Source of the DNA: Musa acuminata AAA Group
Taxonomy: Eukaryota; Streptophyta; Magnoliopsida; Zingiberales; Musaceae
Direction: 5' to 3'
DNA length: 64,000 nt
Assembly: GCF_036884655.1 (NCBI RefSeq)
Contig: NC_088340.1
Span: forward strand, 2,184,001 to 2,248,000
The notes under the pieces were generated by a model. It had not been told where the DNA came from. It saw only the letters and a program-made list of their open reading frames with translations, and ran no database searches. A program made the position numbers and the translations under genes. How positions within the stretch are numbered: the stretch's first letter is position 1; the number at the start of each line of letters is the position of its first letter. Positions 1-12,327 of this stretch are shown piece after piece.

Positions 1-1672
1 AACACCACAGCTCTCCCCTCCATATCATTCCATGCATGGACTTGTACATCTGCCTTCGCCACCTGCTCTATGTTTGCATCATTTGTTATTCTTTCTTTGA
101 CCTCTTTACCACATCACGCCCTATTGTCTCTCTCCTGTACGTACCTGTCACGAGGTTTCTTTCCTTTTGCATCTGTGAAGAACATGCAAATTGTGTATGA
201 TAATACTCCATGATTAAGTGCTGTCTGGTTCATTGTATATTTCAGGTGTAAATGGGTTTATATTTCTCGTTCCTACTGCTCTCATCATTGAAGTTGTTGT
301 TGCCGTGTCACGTCCCACAGAAAGAGGATGTCAAGGAAACGCTCCGGAGAGGCTGTGTATGTTTCCTGTGGGCCTTCTGCGTCCGATCAGAGCTGTCCTC
401 TTTTCCTTTGTTTGAAGCTTCCACGATTGAGGGTGTATAAAAACAATAGCTAGGCGGACAACATGAAGAAGTCAAGGCATTGATTAGGGGAAGATATATC
501 GAGGAAAGGGACGTGAGATTAATCTCCTCTGAGCCAGCAGTGGAATAAGAGTAATCAATCCTACACGGAAAAGGAAGACTATAATGTGTAAGCTTGTGCT
601 GTGCTGATAGATACTCCATGAGAGAAGGTGGCGTATTCTCTCGACACTCGAAAAGTCTGTCTGAGAGGGTGTTCTATGATAAATGTAGGATTTTTATTTA
701 TTTATTTTCTCTAGTTGATCTATAGAATTGAGAGAAAAATTCTTTAATATTCTCAATGTTAATAGTAGCAGCACATCAACAACATCCAAGTCAAACATTC
801 ATCATGACTTGCGAGGATTGAGTGCATGTAATGTGTGGGGCCATGGGTAAGAATTGTTATCAATGAGAAAATATTTTATTTGATTCGATTAAAATAAAAA
901 AAATTTATTAATTGAATCATAATCGATTCAGTCAAAATTTACTCTGATTAATTTAAATAAAAAAACTAATCCATCTGTTATTAGGCCTAAAATCTCAATC
1001 CATCCCTATTTATTTATATCAATAATATAAAATACCTCGTCATCTTTTAATAGGTAGTTATATTTATAGATATAATTGACATCTTTAATTATGATCTATT
1101 ATTGATTGATCTTTTAATATTAAGGTTTTGTTGAGGAAAATCTGTTGAGAAAAATTCTTTATTCTGTTGAGAGAAATCCTTCATCCTAATATATATAAAT
1201 AGGAAAGGGAATATGTTAATGTATTGAAGCATTTTCACTTCTATTCTTATTCTATTATTTTCATCCGGAACAACAACATATAATGTGCCGTCCTCAATCG
1301 AGCACAACAGTACTTTAGGTTCATCTTGTAAGACTTAAAGCACAGGCCATGAATCAAGATAACACTTAAATCGATTGGAAAAGATGGGTAAAGAAGAGTC
1401 AATTGTATTGAGCCACATGCCGATAGCAATCAGTGATGCTATTCACATCAGCGACTCGAGTCTCTCTCCATGGAAACTCTGAAGCCACATTTTCCTACCA
1501 ACCTCGCCTTCGTCTTCCCTTCTCAGTGTGCCTACCTCACAGCTAATGGCAACTACCCCCCCCCCGCGCCCTCCCTCATCTTCCTTTAAACACAAAGCTC
1601 CCTCCCTCGACCTTCTCCCAGACCTTCCTCCTCTCCTGCGACAGTGTTTCCACCGGCCTAGAATTCTTGCTC
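1..1672. other. Intergenic upstream of the CCR-like gene
   Basis: No coding exon can be supported here. The first 660 bases have mixed composition and only short open frames. From about 660 to 1250 the DNA is very AT-rich. A short motif (TTGAGAGAAAAATTCTTTA-like) occurs near 729 and again near 1145, and TGTTGAG occurs three times between 1129 and 1170, which suggests a decayed dispersed repeat. A run of ten C lies at 1556-1565, in what is probably the promoter or leader of the gene that starts at 1673. Confidence 0.5.
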
Positions 1673-3557
1673 ATGGCGCCGGCTTTCGTTCACCGTGATC
1701 GGAACACCGTCTGCGTCATGGACGCGTCGTGCCGGCTCGGCGTTTCGCTCGTTGAGAGGCTCCTACGAAGAGGATACGTTGTTCATGCCGCCACCTACGG
1801 CCGTGGTTTCGGTTCTCTTTATCCGGTCTCGTCCTGCGGTGAGTCGGAGGTTTTGGATGCTGATTGGGTTTCTCTGATGGCTGCTGTCGCAGGTGAATCG
1901 AGCGGCAGCTTGAGGAGGCTCTTCGGCGAGAACCGGCGGCTTAAGCTGTTCCATGCGGACCCCTTCGACTACCAAAGCATCGTCGACGCCATGAAGGGCT
2001 GCGCCGGGCTTTTCTACACGTTTGAGCCTCCTCAGGATCAGTCCTACGACGTAAGTGGTTAAGCATGGAATCGAGATGCTGGCTTTCTTCATGTCCCTGC
2101 AGCCATCGAACCGTACGGTGGTTGTCATGAGCACCAGCTGTTTAGTGGCAATTCTATTCGAACACATATTACTGTGACCACAGAACGGCTTCACATTAAT
2201 CCATCTGTAAGGGGTTACGCAAAATCCCCGGCTATGAACAACATCCGGCAGACTTAGGAACGTAGCTAATATTAATCCTTTAGGATCGTGGAAACATGGA
2301 CTTGCTTGTTCGGGACTAAATCTGTGGTACATGCATGCTGCAGGAATTCCTGGTTGAAGTGGAGGTGAGATCCGCACACAATGTGCTCGAAGCATGCGCT
2401 CAAGTGGAAACCATGGAGAGAGCGGTCTTCACTTCCTCGGTGACCGCCGTGGTATGGAAAGAGAACCGCAAGGCGGCTGCAGACTTCGATGAGAGGGAAT
2501 GGAGTGAACCCAACTTTTGCAGGAAATACAAGGTAATAATAATACTATAAGCAAATGTTAAGCAGCCCAAGAATTCTGGTGACAGGATGGTGGAAATCAG
2601 TTCGCCTAGACCAATCCCTTCTGCCAGTAGCTTAGCATGTCCACTTAGTTTACCAACAGCATTTCGAAAGGGCCTCTGCCAACCTCGGAACCCAAGAAAA
2701 TGAATGATGCAACTGCTGGCTGCTCCAATCAATTTGTTCATCAAGAAAGCATTGTTGCAGTTGCCTAACCATGGTGGAGCAAAGAGGTGAATCCACCCAT
2801 GGCAGCTGATGGACGGACCCAGTCGTTGCGCAATTGTAAGCCCCAGCTTTGGTAGGTGAGAGGGCAGGGAATGTGGGTTGAATGGATGGCGATGGTTCGT
2901 GCACCCGCGAGCTAATAATCATCCCGTTAAATTCTACTTCGATGTACCTATCCATCCAATAATGTCATTCGGATCGTCGACTGCACGCTGTCTTCACCGT
3001 TTGTGCCTCATCGAAATCCTGCGGTTGATGGCATGCAGCTTTGGCACGCGCTGGCGAAGACGTTAGCGGAGAAGACGGCGTGGGCGCTGGCGATGGACCG
3101 AGGGGTGGACATGGTCTGCGTCAACGCCGGCCTTCTCCTCGTGGCCGCGGACCTCTCCGTCGCCGACCCCTACATGAAGGGCGCGGCGCAGATGTACGAA
3201 GACGGCGTGTTGGTGACGGTGGACGTGGATTTCCTCGTCGACGCCCACGTCGCCGTGTACGAGACCCCCTCAGCTTACGGGCGTTACCTCTGCTTCAACG
3301 GCGCCGTCTGCCATCCCCATGACGCCGTTAAGCTGGAGCGGCTGATGTCCCACGACGCAGCCCAACCCGCCTCGAGGTTAAATTTCTTTTTCTTTTTATT
3401 TATTTATTTATTTTTAATGTTTGATATGATAATTAATAGACGGGCGTATTAATTACTTGGCAGTGACGGGTTGAGGACGACGCAGCAGCGGATCCAGAAC
3501 AAGAAGCTGAACAAGGTGATGATAGACTTCGACGCAGGGAGACACGTGGAAGAGTAG
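1673..3557 (+). CDS. Cinnamoyl-CoA reductase-like SDR protein (SNL6-like), 332 aa, 4 exons
   Basis: Exons are 1673-2050, 2344-2532, 3039-3376 and 3464-3557. Every junction is GT-AG and keeps frame, giving 332 residues, the usual length for the cinnamoyl-CoA reductase / dihydroflavonol reductase branch of extended SDR enzymes. Exon 1 holds the N-terminal Rossmann strand with the long stretch around VVHAAT. Exon 2 holds FTSSVTAVVW, the family's conserved serine strand. Exon 3 carries the helix that should contain Tyr-x-x-x-Lys. The active site is odd: the position of the catalytic Tyr is His192 (LWHALAK, Lys196 kept), and the Gly-rich loop reads DASCRLG instead of GxxGxxG. Real CCRs reduce feruloyl-CoA for lignin, so this protein is probably a defence-associated SNL6-like relative with changed or no reductase activity. 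That last point is inference. The start is the ATG at 1673. The gene converges on MTV1 downstream. Confidence 0.85.
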
Positions 3558-4655
3558 GTGCCGTTCATCCGTGGGAAGTTGGGAGTGAAGTGACCGAATG
3601 TGTATTAGGTCTAATTATAGATTATTTATGTGATTAACTATCCTTAGCATATCTATTTCTGTACTTTGAAATATTTAATCCTATGTTTACTTTCACATAA
3701 GTAAAAGAAAGACCGTATTATTAAACTGAACGTAATTAAATATTTCACTTTCAATGTAATTTTTAGATAATATGCAATTAACTATATATTATGATAAAAA
3801 TTAACATTAGATTTGCATAAGAAAACACTTCAATGGTTTGGAATTTTCTTGGATCCACATCCTTTTAATTTATTTTTACGAATTTAAATTTTTTTAATAT
3901 CATTAATTGATATTAATCGATAAACATTTGATCTAAATGCGAAAAAAAAAGATCTAAATGAAAAAAATGAAAAAAAAAAAAAAAAAAAAAAGTAACCTTC
4001 ACTTTTTCATCATTAAAAACAAGTGAAGAAAGTGAACAAACAAAAAGGAGCATTAAAAAAGGGAATACAAAAACAAAAAACTTGTTGAGAAAATTCCACC
4101 CATTTTTTTCTTATGAAGAAAGTGAACAAATAGAAATCTACCACGTTCCAACTGATAAAGGATCCCTCTTCATTGCCAACTCAGTTGTATTCATGGATTA
4201 ATATCTGATGATATATAAACCACCACTTGCATTATCAATAATATCAAGCACCAAGTCACAAGCAATGTAAAATTTTTCAATTAGGAGACACAAAAACATT
4301 TTCCTGCAAAAACTAGCAACACTAATGATACTGCTCCATATGAAAAAGGCTTCAAGGGAGAATTCTGAACATTTTATTCCATTTAAGATTATTCTCTGCA
4401 TTAGTTCATTTAAGCCCCAGCCGCAACTTATTGAAGAGAGAGAATTAACACCAAGTAGAACACGAAACGAAACCCAGCATCCAAGAGCTACAACTAAGTA
4501 TGTTTCCGGCTGTGCTGCAATACAATAGGAAAGGGGACAAAAGGATGAAACTCATGTGGCTCGAGGCATGGAGAAATATTATTGCAAAAGAATGACTTGC
4601 CGCACTGATCTCTTGAGTCGAGGATTCTCCCAGCTTCCACGGATCAACGACAGAA
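3558..4655. other. Intergenic between two convergent genes
   Basis: This AT-rich stretch should hold the 3' ends of the CCR-like gene (+) and MTV1 (-). A 22-base A run lies at 3970-3991. No coding exon, RNA gene or clear transposon end was recognised. Confidence 0.5.
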
Positions 4656-7600
4656 TCAAGTGACCCTTTTTGAACCTCGGGCTGCAGCAACGTGATCCTG
4701 CCACAAGAAGCAAACAAACCTCAATTTTAACTCAACAATAGGCGACCAAGGCATACAGACCAGACTTACAATGTGATGTTGTCCGCATGCACCAGTCCTT
4801 GAAAGAAGACTGGCGGTGTGCATTAACCTACCGTTGCATGACCTACTAAACTCGAATTAATTATAAGCTCTGGTTAATAGGCAAAAGAATAACCTTTTTG
4901 AAATATTTACCAAGGACATTTATTAATTCATCAAAAAATAACTAAATCCCTGTGCTCCTTGGCATCTGATATGATGGATTCAGATTTCAGACAGCAAAGG
5001 TAATTGCACTAGCAGGGATCCAGGAAGCTAGCTCATTTTGAGTTGCATTCTGATGAAAATTGTCCTAATCTGTGCTGTGGGTGATTTTGCTGATGCAAAA
5101 AGACCATTTTTATACACGTGTAACTAAAGAAAAAAGATAATGATACTAATAAACAGTTGGGTATTCACCAGAATTTTTACACATTATATGTCAAGAACAA
5201 ACATAACTAGATGTCTCTTTGTGCCTGCATGTATTAAACTAGAACAGAAAAGTATTTTCAAGCAAGTTCGAGAATTAAAAGATATCAAAGTGGAATAACT
5301 AAACATTTATGCGGAGGAAGAATCATTACCGATATAAAATCAAAAGCTTTAGTCTCTGCCTTTGGGCTTTTCACAACTGAAGCATGGCTTTGTACTGGAT
5401 TATTCGAAAGTTGAAAGATATCGGGAAATGAAAAAGAATTACTTCCCTCCACGGCATTTCCAGTAGTATGTCCAAATCCAGAGTTGAGACTTCCAAGGTT
5501 TTGCAATAAAAGCTGCTGTTGAGCAATAAATGCACCCATTGTGCCATAATTCATTGACTGGCTAGCAAAACCTTGATTGAACATGATGTTTGGAGATATT
5601 CCATACTGCATAGGAACCTGCGGATACATGGCGTTCAAATCCAAATTAATGTTCATGGCTCCATTTGTAGGCATCTGGCCCAGTTGACTGCTATTGGGCA
5701 GAAATCCAGGTTGTTCATTTTCTTGAATCATGCCGCTGAGAGTCAACCCAGCCATCAAATTTTGTACATTGCTTCTACCCTTTCCTGCTTCCTCTTCGAG
5801 CTGCTCAGAATTTGCACCAAAAACATCCAACAAGTCAGGATTCTTAATTTCAGGAAAATTAAGAGCAATATCTGACTTCTTATCATCAACTGTCAATCCA
5901 GAGAAAAGGTCATTCTGCTCCTTATCCCCAGTCACATGGAAGGATACATCTGCAAATGGATCATCTTGATTTTGATTGTTGGTGGTACTTAAATCAGCAA
6001 TAGAATCACTTTCAAATAGATCATCGACCAAAGAATCAGATGGCTTCAACTTTGCTGCACATTGTTCATGCTGCTTCTCCATGGAATCATGACTGCCATA
6101 ATCATCAAGCTCACCGGTATCAATTAAGTCAGGCATTTGAACGACAGGGGCAGGTTTAACTTTCCCATTGGATGGCTCTCCTCTTAATCCGGGAGTTTGC
6201 TCGCCATCAAGAAGACTTAAAACCTAAACAAAAGAGAGGGAATCTATAGTCAGAATAGAAAACTGGCTCGAGAAGAAATGTGCAATACAAACAAACTGTA
6301 TTGTATAATGATGCTATGTATTTAATATCACTCTCAGAATATTGTATTTTTTTTCAAAACTTTTCATATCAGAGCATATGAATATGAGTCATCAAATATC
6401 TCAGCTATGCCCAAGCAACCAACACCACCACCACAACAAGAAGAAGGAAAAAAGGAGAAAAATGAAAGCAATGGAAAACTGTAGACTTGGTATTGTAATC
6501 TCCAATCTCATCAACTTAACAGTTATCATCAAAAAGTTCTTGTTTTGTTATCAGATCAAGAATAAAAAAATTGATCATTGCTTAAGCACAGGTTCGAAAA
6601 ATGACAAGCTATCATTCTTTCTCTTTCTCTAAAATCATTATACTAACTCAGCATCAGTTGCTGTTAGTACTATTCTGTAAGATAACTTAAAAATATAACT
6701 TTGATTTATGGAGGTCAGGGGAATTTTACCTCAACAGCTCAACCCATTTTGCTCGTGACAAAGGAAAAAGGAAAAGGCGTGCGATGAAAAAGAATTATAT
6801 GTAATTTTTTTCTATGAATGCTTTACATTTGGCACTAACATACTTGGACAATCTTAAACTCATTTCATAAAGAGTGATTTTTCAACAAATATGGTAATCG
6901 AATCTTAGTAAAGGTGTGTGATGCTTTACCTGATCCATGCAGGTCACAACGACATCACACATGGAGGATGTAATAATGCAGATAACATTTGCAACAGAAA
7001 TGCATCAGATAATTGAAATTTGCTTGTTCATGGCGGAACACTAATGTGGTAGGCGAGATGTACTTATCAGCAAATTCTATATTTTTTTAGAAACTACTAT
7101 GTCAGAATCCCTATGCACAGGATGCGATGAAAGCTACTTAAGAAATGAATATATAACTGACATGCCAACTAGGCAGGGATCAATAATAAGAAAGATTAAT
7201 GAAATTAGTGATTCATGAGCTATTACCATAGCAATAAAAAATCTGCAGGTCACTAGTTCAATAGTTGGACCAATGAGTCAAAAGATCGGACCACAAGTTT
7301 GATTTAAAAAATCAAAAAATAATTATACACAAATATATATGACATTTTTTATAATAAAAAATAACAAAAATATAGTTGTCAAATGTCTCTTTCTTATAAA
7401 TTGAATTCATGAAACTTGATGACCAAAAGATAAAATTTGCAACTCTAATGTGTTGGCTGACAAAAATATAGGGCATTAGTACATGGCTTTAGGTAATACG
7501 AGAAGAAAAAAGAATGATTTTGAAAGGAAACAACTACAAAAAAGATGATGGCAAAAAAAATAAAGACAGCAGTGATGAGAAAGACGAGAGTGAAATCGAG

Positions 7601-10250
7601 AGAGGGCAAGAACAACAAGAATGAAAGAGGACATCACCAGGAGAGAGGATGAGAACAGAGAAGATAAAAACGAGAGGATGTTAGAGGGGCCTGTTAGGAG
7701 GGTTCAGGTAGCACACACTTTAAGGAAGCATCTGATTTTTGTTAAAACACTGTAGTATAGATATTGAACTACTTAAAATTCCTGAAGTTGGATTATAAAC
7801 AAGTCCAAGCCACTTATGATTCTGAATAGGGAACAACATACAAGAAGTAAATGACACAAACCAAGGATGAAACTCATAGGTATTTGAAAGAAACCTTTCT
7901 GCTATACATAATTTTCCAATAAGTTGTTCATGGCTCTCTATCTCCAAATTTTTAATAAAAAAAGTACTCATCTGATTGTGGAACAGAATGCAAGCACCCA
8001 TTCATGAGGGATCATAACATATACCCAGCTTACAAGTGCAATTAGCAATATGAGGATATACTTTTGAATGTTAACAAAGTCATTCCAATATTCTAGGCAA
8101 CAAATTCATTTGAACATAGAGTACCTTTATTGCCTTCTCCCTCAAAGAAGCTTGTGGTAACTCTGAACATTTGACCACAGAATCCTTGTTTTCAGTAAAA
8201 TAAGACACTATCTTAAAGAAGTGCTCATCATCTTTTTTCCTTAAGATCGACTCCAAGACACACATAGCCTTCATCCTGACCTGAAAACACCATGTAAACT
8301 TTACAATATTAACAAAGTTTAACGAAGATTTTTATCCAAAGTAAATTATTTGGTTTCACTTCAAATAGTTATCCAAATAAAATGTTGGATTAAACTATAT
8401 ACTACCCACTAACAAAATCCATGTCCTGTCTAACATCAAGCATTACCAAGCAAAGTGTTTACATCTGTTCAACCTATTTACCAAAAATGAGACTGCCTTG
8501 ACGAGAAAAATTAGCTTCCAAGCCTCCAATATTTGTTGTCATACTAAGATAGAAAAGAAACTAGGAAATAAAAAAGTAGTGGAAAACATGGAGTTAAAAT
8601 TAGTGCGCCAAATAAAACAAAAAATGACATTAATATAACTCCATATAATCCACCAACTTGTAAATTGCTCGTAGGAAATGTGAGATCCACATAAAACAAA
8701 AATTGTACACTAACAAAAATTGAGATCCACATAAGTTATCAACTTAGCACTCAGATGATCTGTATCGAAGTCAAACAACAAACACATGAAATATAGGGTA
8801 TATCCCATCATCACTTTTTGTTACATGGTAGTGCAAGAAATTATAAACGCTTAATATTTAATACTGTTCCATTTGTAGTCATTGGAACATGCCATCTAAA
8901 GATTCCACTATTTTTTTGGAGATGAGTTTTTCACCAATATACAGAAAAAACTTGTAATTCAATACAAAAAAGGATGTTTCATAAGTGCAGTTGTGCACAA
9001 TATTCTGTACAAACATCTAAAAATTAACTAAACATTTCCATGAGAAACTAATGAGCAGATCAAAAGAGTGATTGGTCAGTCAGCTTACCTGCCACAAATG
9101 TGATTGGAGTTTTATCTCCAGGGCACGACTTATGGCCACTCCATCCAACCTTGCAGCCTCTGCAAGAAAAGCCTGCAATGCATCACGAGTTGGTTGTAGA
9201 CGTACACCTCCAGATGTAACAATTGTCTCCAGAAGCCTTCCCTCACGAGTTTTTACCTCTGCATTACTTGAACTTGTGTCCTCATTTGCCACAGAAGTGG
9301 TTTCGCTCACTCTCGAACCAGGGCTCCATGTTCCGGAGTTTCTTTTTGAGATCTCAGAAACTTCCCAACTTTCTCTCTGATGTTCATTTCCTCCATATTC
9401 ATTACGACCATCTACTTCTGTTGTTAAAGACCTTCTGAGGTTAGGGCTCTTATAACTGCCAGTATCATTTTTCCTCGAAGAATGAGCAGCAGCAATGGTG
9501 CTAAGTCCCTGCTTGATGGAGGCACTGCCAAGATCAACCACTTCACTGAGAAACGATCTTTTCTCTCCAGCTGGAACCTCAAAATTTGTATTTCCGAAGC
9601 CTTCGATGCGCTTATTGAGGCCTTGCACAGGTGTCACTCCCTTGTTGTCCTCAGAAACGAAGATGGCAGCAATTGCCTCATGAGCAGTGTCACGGACAGC
9701 CTGGTTAAGAGCATCTCCTTTCAGCGGATCTAATTGACCTTTATAATGGAACAGCTGACGCATTGCTACCGAGTGCCTCTGCATTTCCCTCTTGAACTCA
9801 TTTCCAGATTTTCCCACTGCATACTTGATCAGCCGAAGAGCCTTGGGAAAGAGAAAACAAGGATCAATTGTTCAATGCAACAGTATAAATTCTGTACATG
9901 GGCATATAGACTGCAGTCCCATCTGTTTGATAGAACGCTTTAGACAAATATACACAAGTACTTATTTCCCAACATATGGTTCTGTTACAGGTGCGATATA
10001 TAGGAAGCACTATGTTATGTGGCAGTGACAAAATAAAAAGAAAAAACCATAATCCTTCGTTTATAAAATCTGTACACCGTCTGCATGAAGAATCCAGACG
10101 CAAAAAAAAAGAGGTAGAGAAAGAAAAGAAACTTGTCACGATATGTTTGTTTCACAGAGAAAAAAAAAAACAAAAGGGAAAAAAAAGGTTGTCTCATCGC
10201 ATCATGCTTTGTAAAATAAACATCGAAGATACAGACATTGTTGACGTACA

Positions 10251-10303
<53 letters not shown>

Positions 10304-10517
10304 CTAATACCTTTTGCTTCACTACTGGGCTCTTGTGATCCAGCCGTTTGAGAACGTAGTCAGAGACCTCCTTCACAATGCCCGCAGGCGAAATTCGCAG
10401 AAGCTCACAAACCTCCTCCAACTTGTATACTGGAGCGACCTTATCTTCGTCCGAGGTCACCCCATCAACCATGCGAGTTCTCCAATACGCTTCCACAGCT
10501 CTCCGGCTTTGATCCAT
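4656..10517 (-). CDS. MTV1, ENTH/VHS-domain clathrin-coat accessory protein, 683 aa, 5 exons
   Basis: Minus-strand exons run 10517-10311, 9841-9089, 8280-8125, 6223-5330 and 4697-4656. All junctions are phase 0 with GT-AG borders, and the last exon encodes only 13 residues ending KRVT. The product matches the plant MODIFIED TRANSPORT TO THE VACUOLE 1 family (relative of animal tepsin), which works with clathrin and an ARF-GAP at the trans-Golgi network in vacuolar cargo sorting. Residues 1 to about 130 form the helical ENTH/VHS superhelix (EVCELLRIS, LKRLDHKSPVVKQK, ALRLIKYAVGKSG). Exon 3 looks like a second helical repeat. The C-terminal half is disordered and acidic, with clathrin/adaptor-type motifs DLF (440-442), DPF (460-462) and DLF (477-479), then a Met/Gln/Asn-rich tail. 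Start: ATG at 10517, the first in this frame before the helix. A 5' leader intron upstream is possible (donor-like site near 10792) but unproven. Confidence 0.93.
10253..10300. repeat. (AT)n microsatellite in MTV1 intron 1
   Basis: 48 bases of uninterrupted AT. It sits only about 10 bases downstream of the exon 1 donor of MTV1 (minus strand, donor at 10310). It is likely polymorphic in length. Confidence 0.97.
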
Positions 10518-11414
10518 ATTCACAAATCAAGATCTTACGGCGAATCCCAATCAATTACACCCACGAAATCCAGATAACAACAATAAAAAGCACTCGAATC
10601 GACCAGCAACCAGCTTCCTGTATTCCAAAATTCCAGATTCACAGCAGAAGTCGACCACCGGAACACCTAATCCGACGGATCGCAGCTCCGATCAAGAACA
10701 CAACCTTTGGAAGAAACGAATTCAACAAATGTTAGAAAATCCTCAAAAGAAACCCTAACCAATCGGTATTCCAAAGGAAGAAGAATATTACCGATCCGAC
10801 GGAAGTCCACAAGGACGAAAGGATCGGCGGAGAAGAGGACGTCTGGCTCGAATCGACCAGGTGTTTTGGAAGAGGGAAAGAGAAACGGAGAAGAGAGACG
10901 GGTTCGATACGACCACCGACGTGGGTAATCCGCGTCTCCGACACAGAGAAAGGACTTCTGTGTCGAACGCGAGTTCCTCGTGACAGTTGCTCCACAAACA
11001 CGACTTCCTCGTGCCAACTAAAGTAGTTTGGCTTCTTCTTATTCGATGGATCGATCGATCGGATCTTAGTTAACTAAAATATCTAATTTGATCGATTCTC
11101 ATGGTTCACTAAACCATCGGTCGGATTAGCCGGTCCAATTTGGATACCACGGAAGAACCGGAGCGATTTGTAGACCGGTCGACAATTCTTCGGCATGAAA
11201 TAGCCCGTCCGGTCCAATCCGATTCCGATAACCATGGGTTCGCGTTTCCAAGGGTGTAGATAAGATGGGCGGATCGAAAGCAAAGATAAATGAAACAGTA
11301 CTGGCGAAGAATCACGCACAAAATTTTCAGGGCTTTTACAGAATGGAGAACTGTCCAAAGGTGAAAGATTGTTCTCTGCAGAACAGCCAGAGCTAAGCAT
11401 CAACTGATTCAAAC
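10518..11414. other. MTV1 promoter/leader and 3' flank of the XTH fragment
   Basis: 10518-11000 should contain the MTV1 promoter and 5' leader on the minus strand. It is moderately GC-rich near 10800-10930, and a donor-like GTAATATT lies near 10792. 11040-11400 follows the orphan XTH exon and was searched by eye for XTH exons 2-4 (for example the DEIDFEFLG stretch). None is present. Confidence 0.5.
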
Positions 11415-11571
11415 CTGAGACCTTGTGGAACACGAGCGAAAGGCCATCACCATTGTTCCAAATTCCTGCCTTCTGATAACCCCAGACAAAGTCTACATCT
11501 TTGTGGAAGTCAGCACGAACCAGACCGCCGCCGAAGGCAACCATAAGAACAAGAACACACAAACTCGCCAT
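11415..11571 (-). pseudogene. Orphan first exon of an XTH paralogue
   Basis: The minus-strand ATG at 11571 opens a signal peptide (VLVLMVAFGGGLVRA), then [18 protein letters not shown] and SLVFHKVSG. This is closely similar to exon 1 of the intact XTH downstream-numbered at 13463. The copy keeps the same exon end: CTCAG followed by GTTTG, split codon phase 1, as in the intact gene. After the donor the sequence runs on into unrelated DNA, with no exon carrying the DEIDFEFLG catalytic stretch before 11040. It lacks the catalytic domain and cannot be an enzyme. The coding part itself has no stop or frameshift and its TATA box remains, so it looks recent, or it is conserved as a transcribed fragment. 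It is probably a tandem duplicate that lost its 3' part. Confidence 0.85.
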
Positions 11572-11616
11572 CCTCTGTGCCTCTGCGCTCTGCAAGGAAG
11601 AAACTGATGCACCAGT

Positions 11617-11623
11617 ATTTATA
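11617..11623 (-). promoter_or_regulatory. TATA box of the orphan XTH exon
   Basis: TATAAAT on the minus strand, 46 bases upstream of the ATG at 11571. Position and sequence fit a core promoter with a short leader, so the promoter seems to have been copied together with exon 1. Confidence 0.55.
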
Positions 11624-12327
11624 GGCTTTAGCCATGGTTGATGTATTCATATTCTTTAGCTGGCTGTTTTCATGTGGTTTGAAGAACAAGAAAGCCTTCG
11701 ATATGACACCCAAGTTAGAACAGGTCCATGAATTCTTTCGCTTGTTCTTGGGGTCTGAGAGAGTTGTGCATTTCTGAGGCTGGAGACACTGAGCTCAGAT
11801 GTACCCGACAAACAATTTCGAGGTATTATGGATAGTTATGTGCAGCACAACAGAGGATCCAAATAAAAAAAGAGTAATCATCGTGGAAATGTTCTATTTA
11901 CTATGATTTGAAATCCTCACAAACAAATAGTAGATTTAGATCGTTTTGCAGATATGAAGATGCAGTATTCCTGATCATTCTTCACACTTTTGGTCTAATA
12001 TCCCATCTTCCGTTTCAGGCAGGTTTGGTTGAAGAATGCTAGAAAGGAGAAGAGGAACTACGAACACAAAATACTTTCTTCTTTGTGTGACCGGAAAAAA
12101 AGATGACAATTTTGACATAGAACAGCATCAACAGCACTCGAGAGTGACATGCACTCGAGCACTAGATGATGAAACAGTGGAAGAAAGGAAAAGATAGATC
12201 TCATGCAGATGTAACTCTTCAGCTCTCGTATGAATAACAAAAGAATCGAAGCCATTCATTTCATTTGTTTGTTCAAATAAGCATCGACCGGTAACTTTCA
12301 GCATCAACTCGAGCTCGTCCATCTCCG
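11624..12327. other. Spacer between the XTH fragment and the intact XTH
   Basis: Mixed-composition DNA that should contain the 3' UTR of the intact XTH (minus strand, stop at 12328) and the distal promoter of the fragment. No further exon was recognised. Confidence 0.5.
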
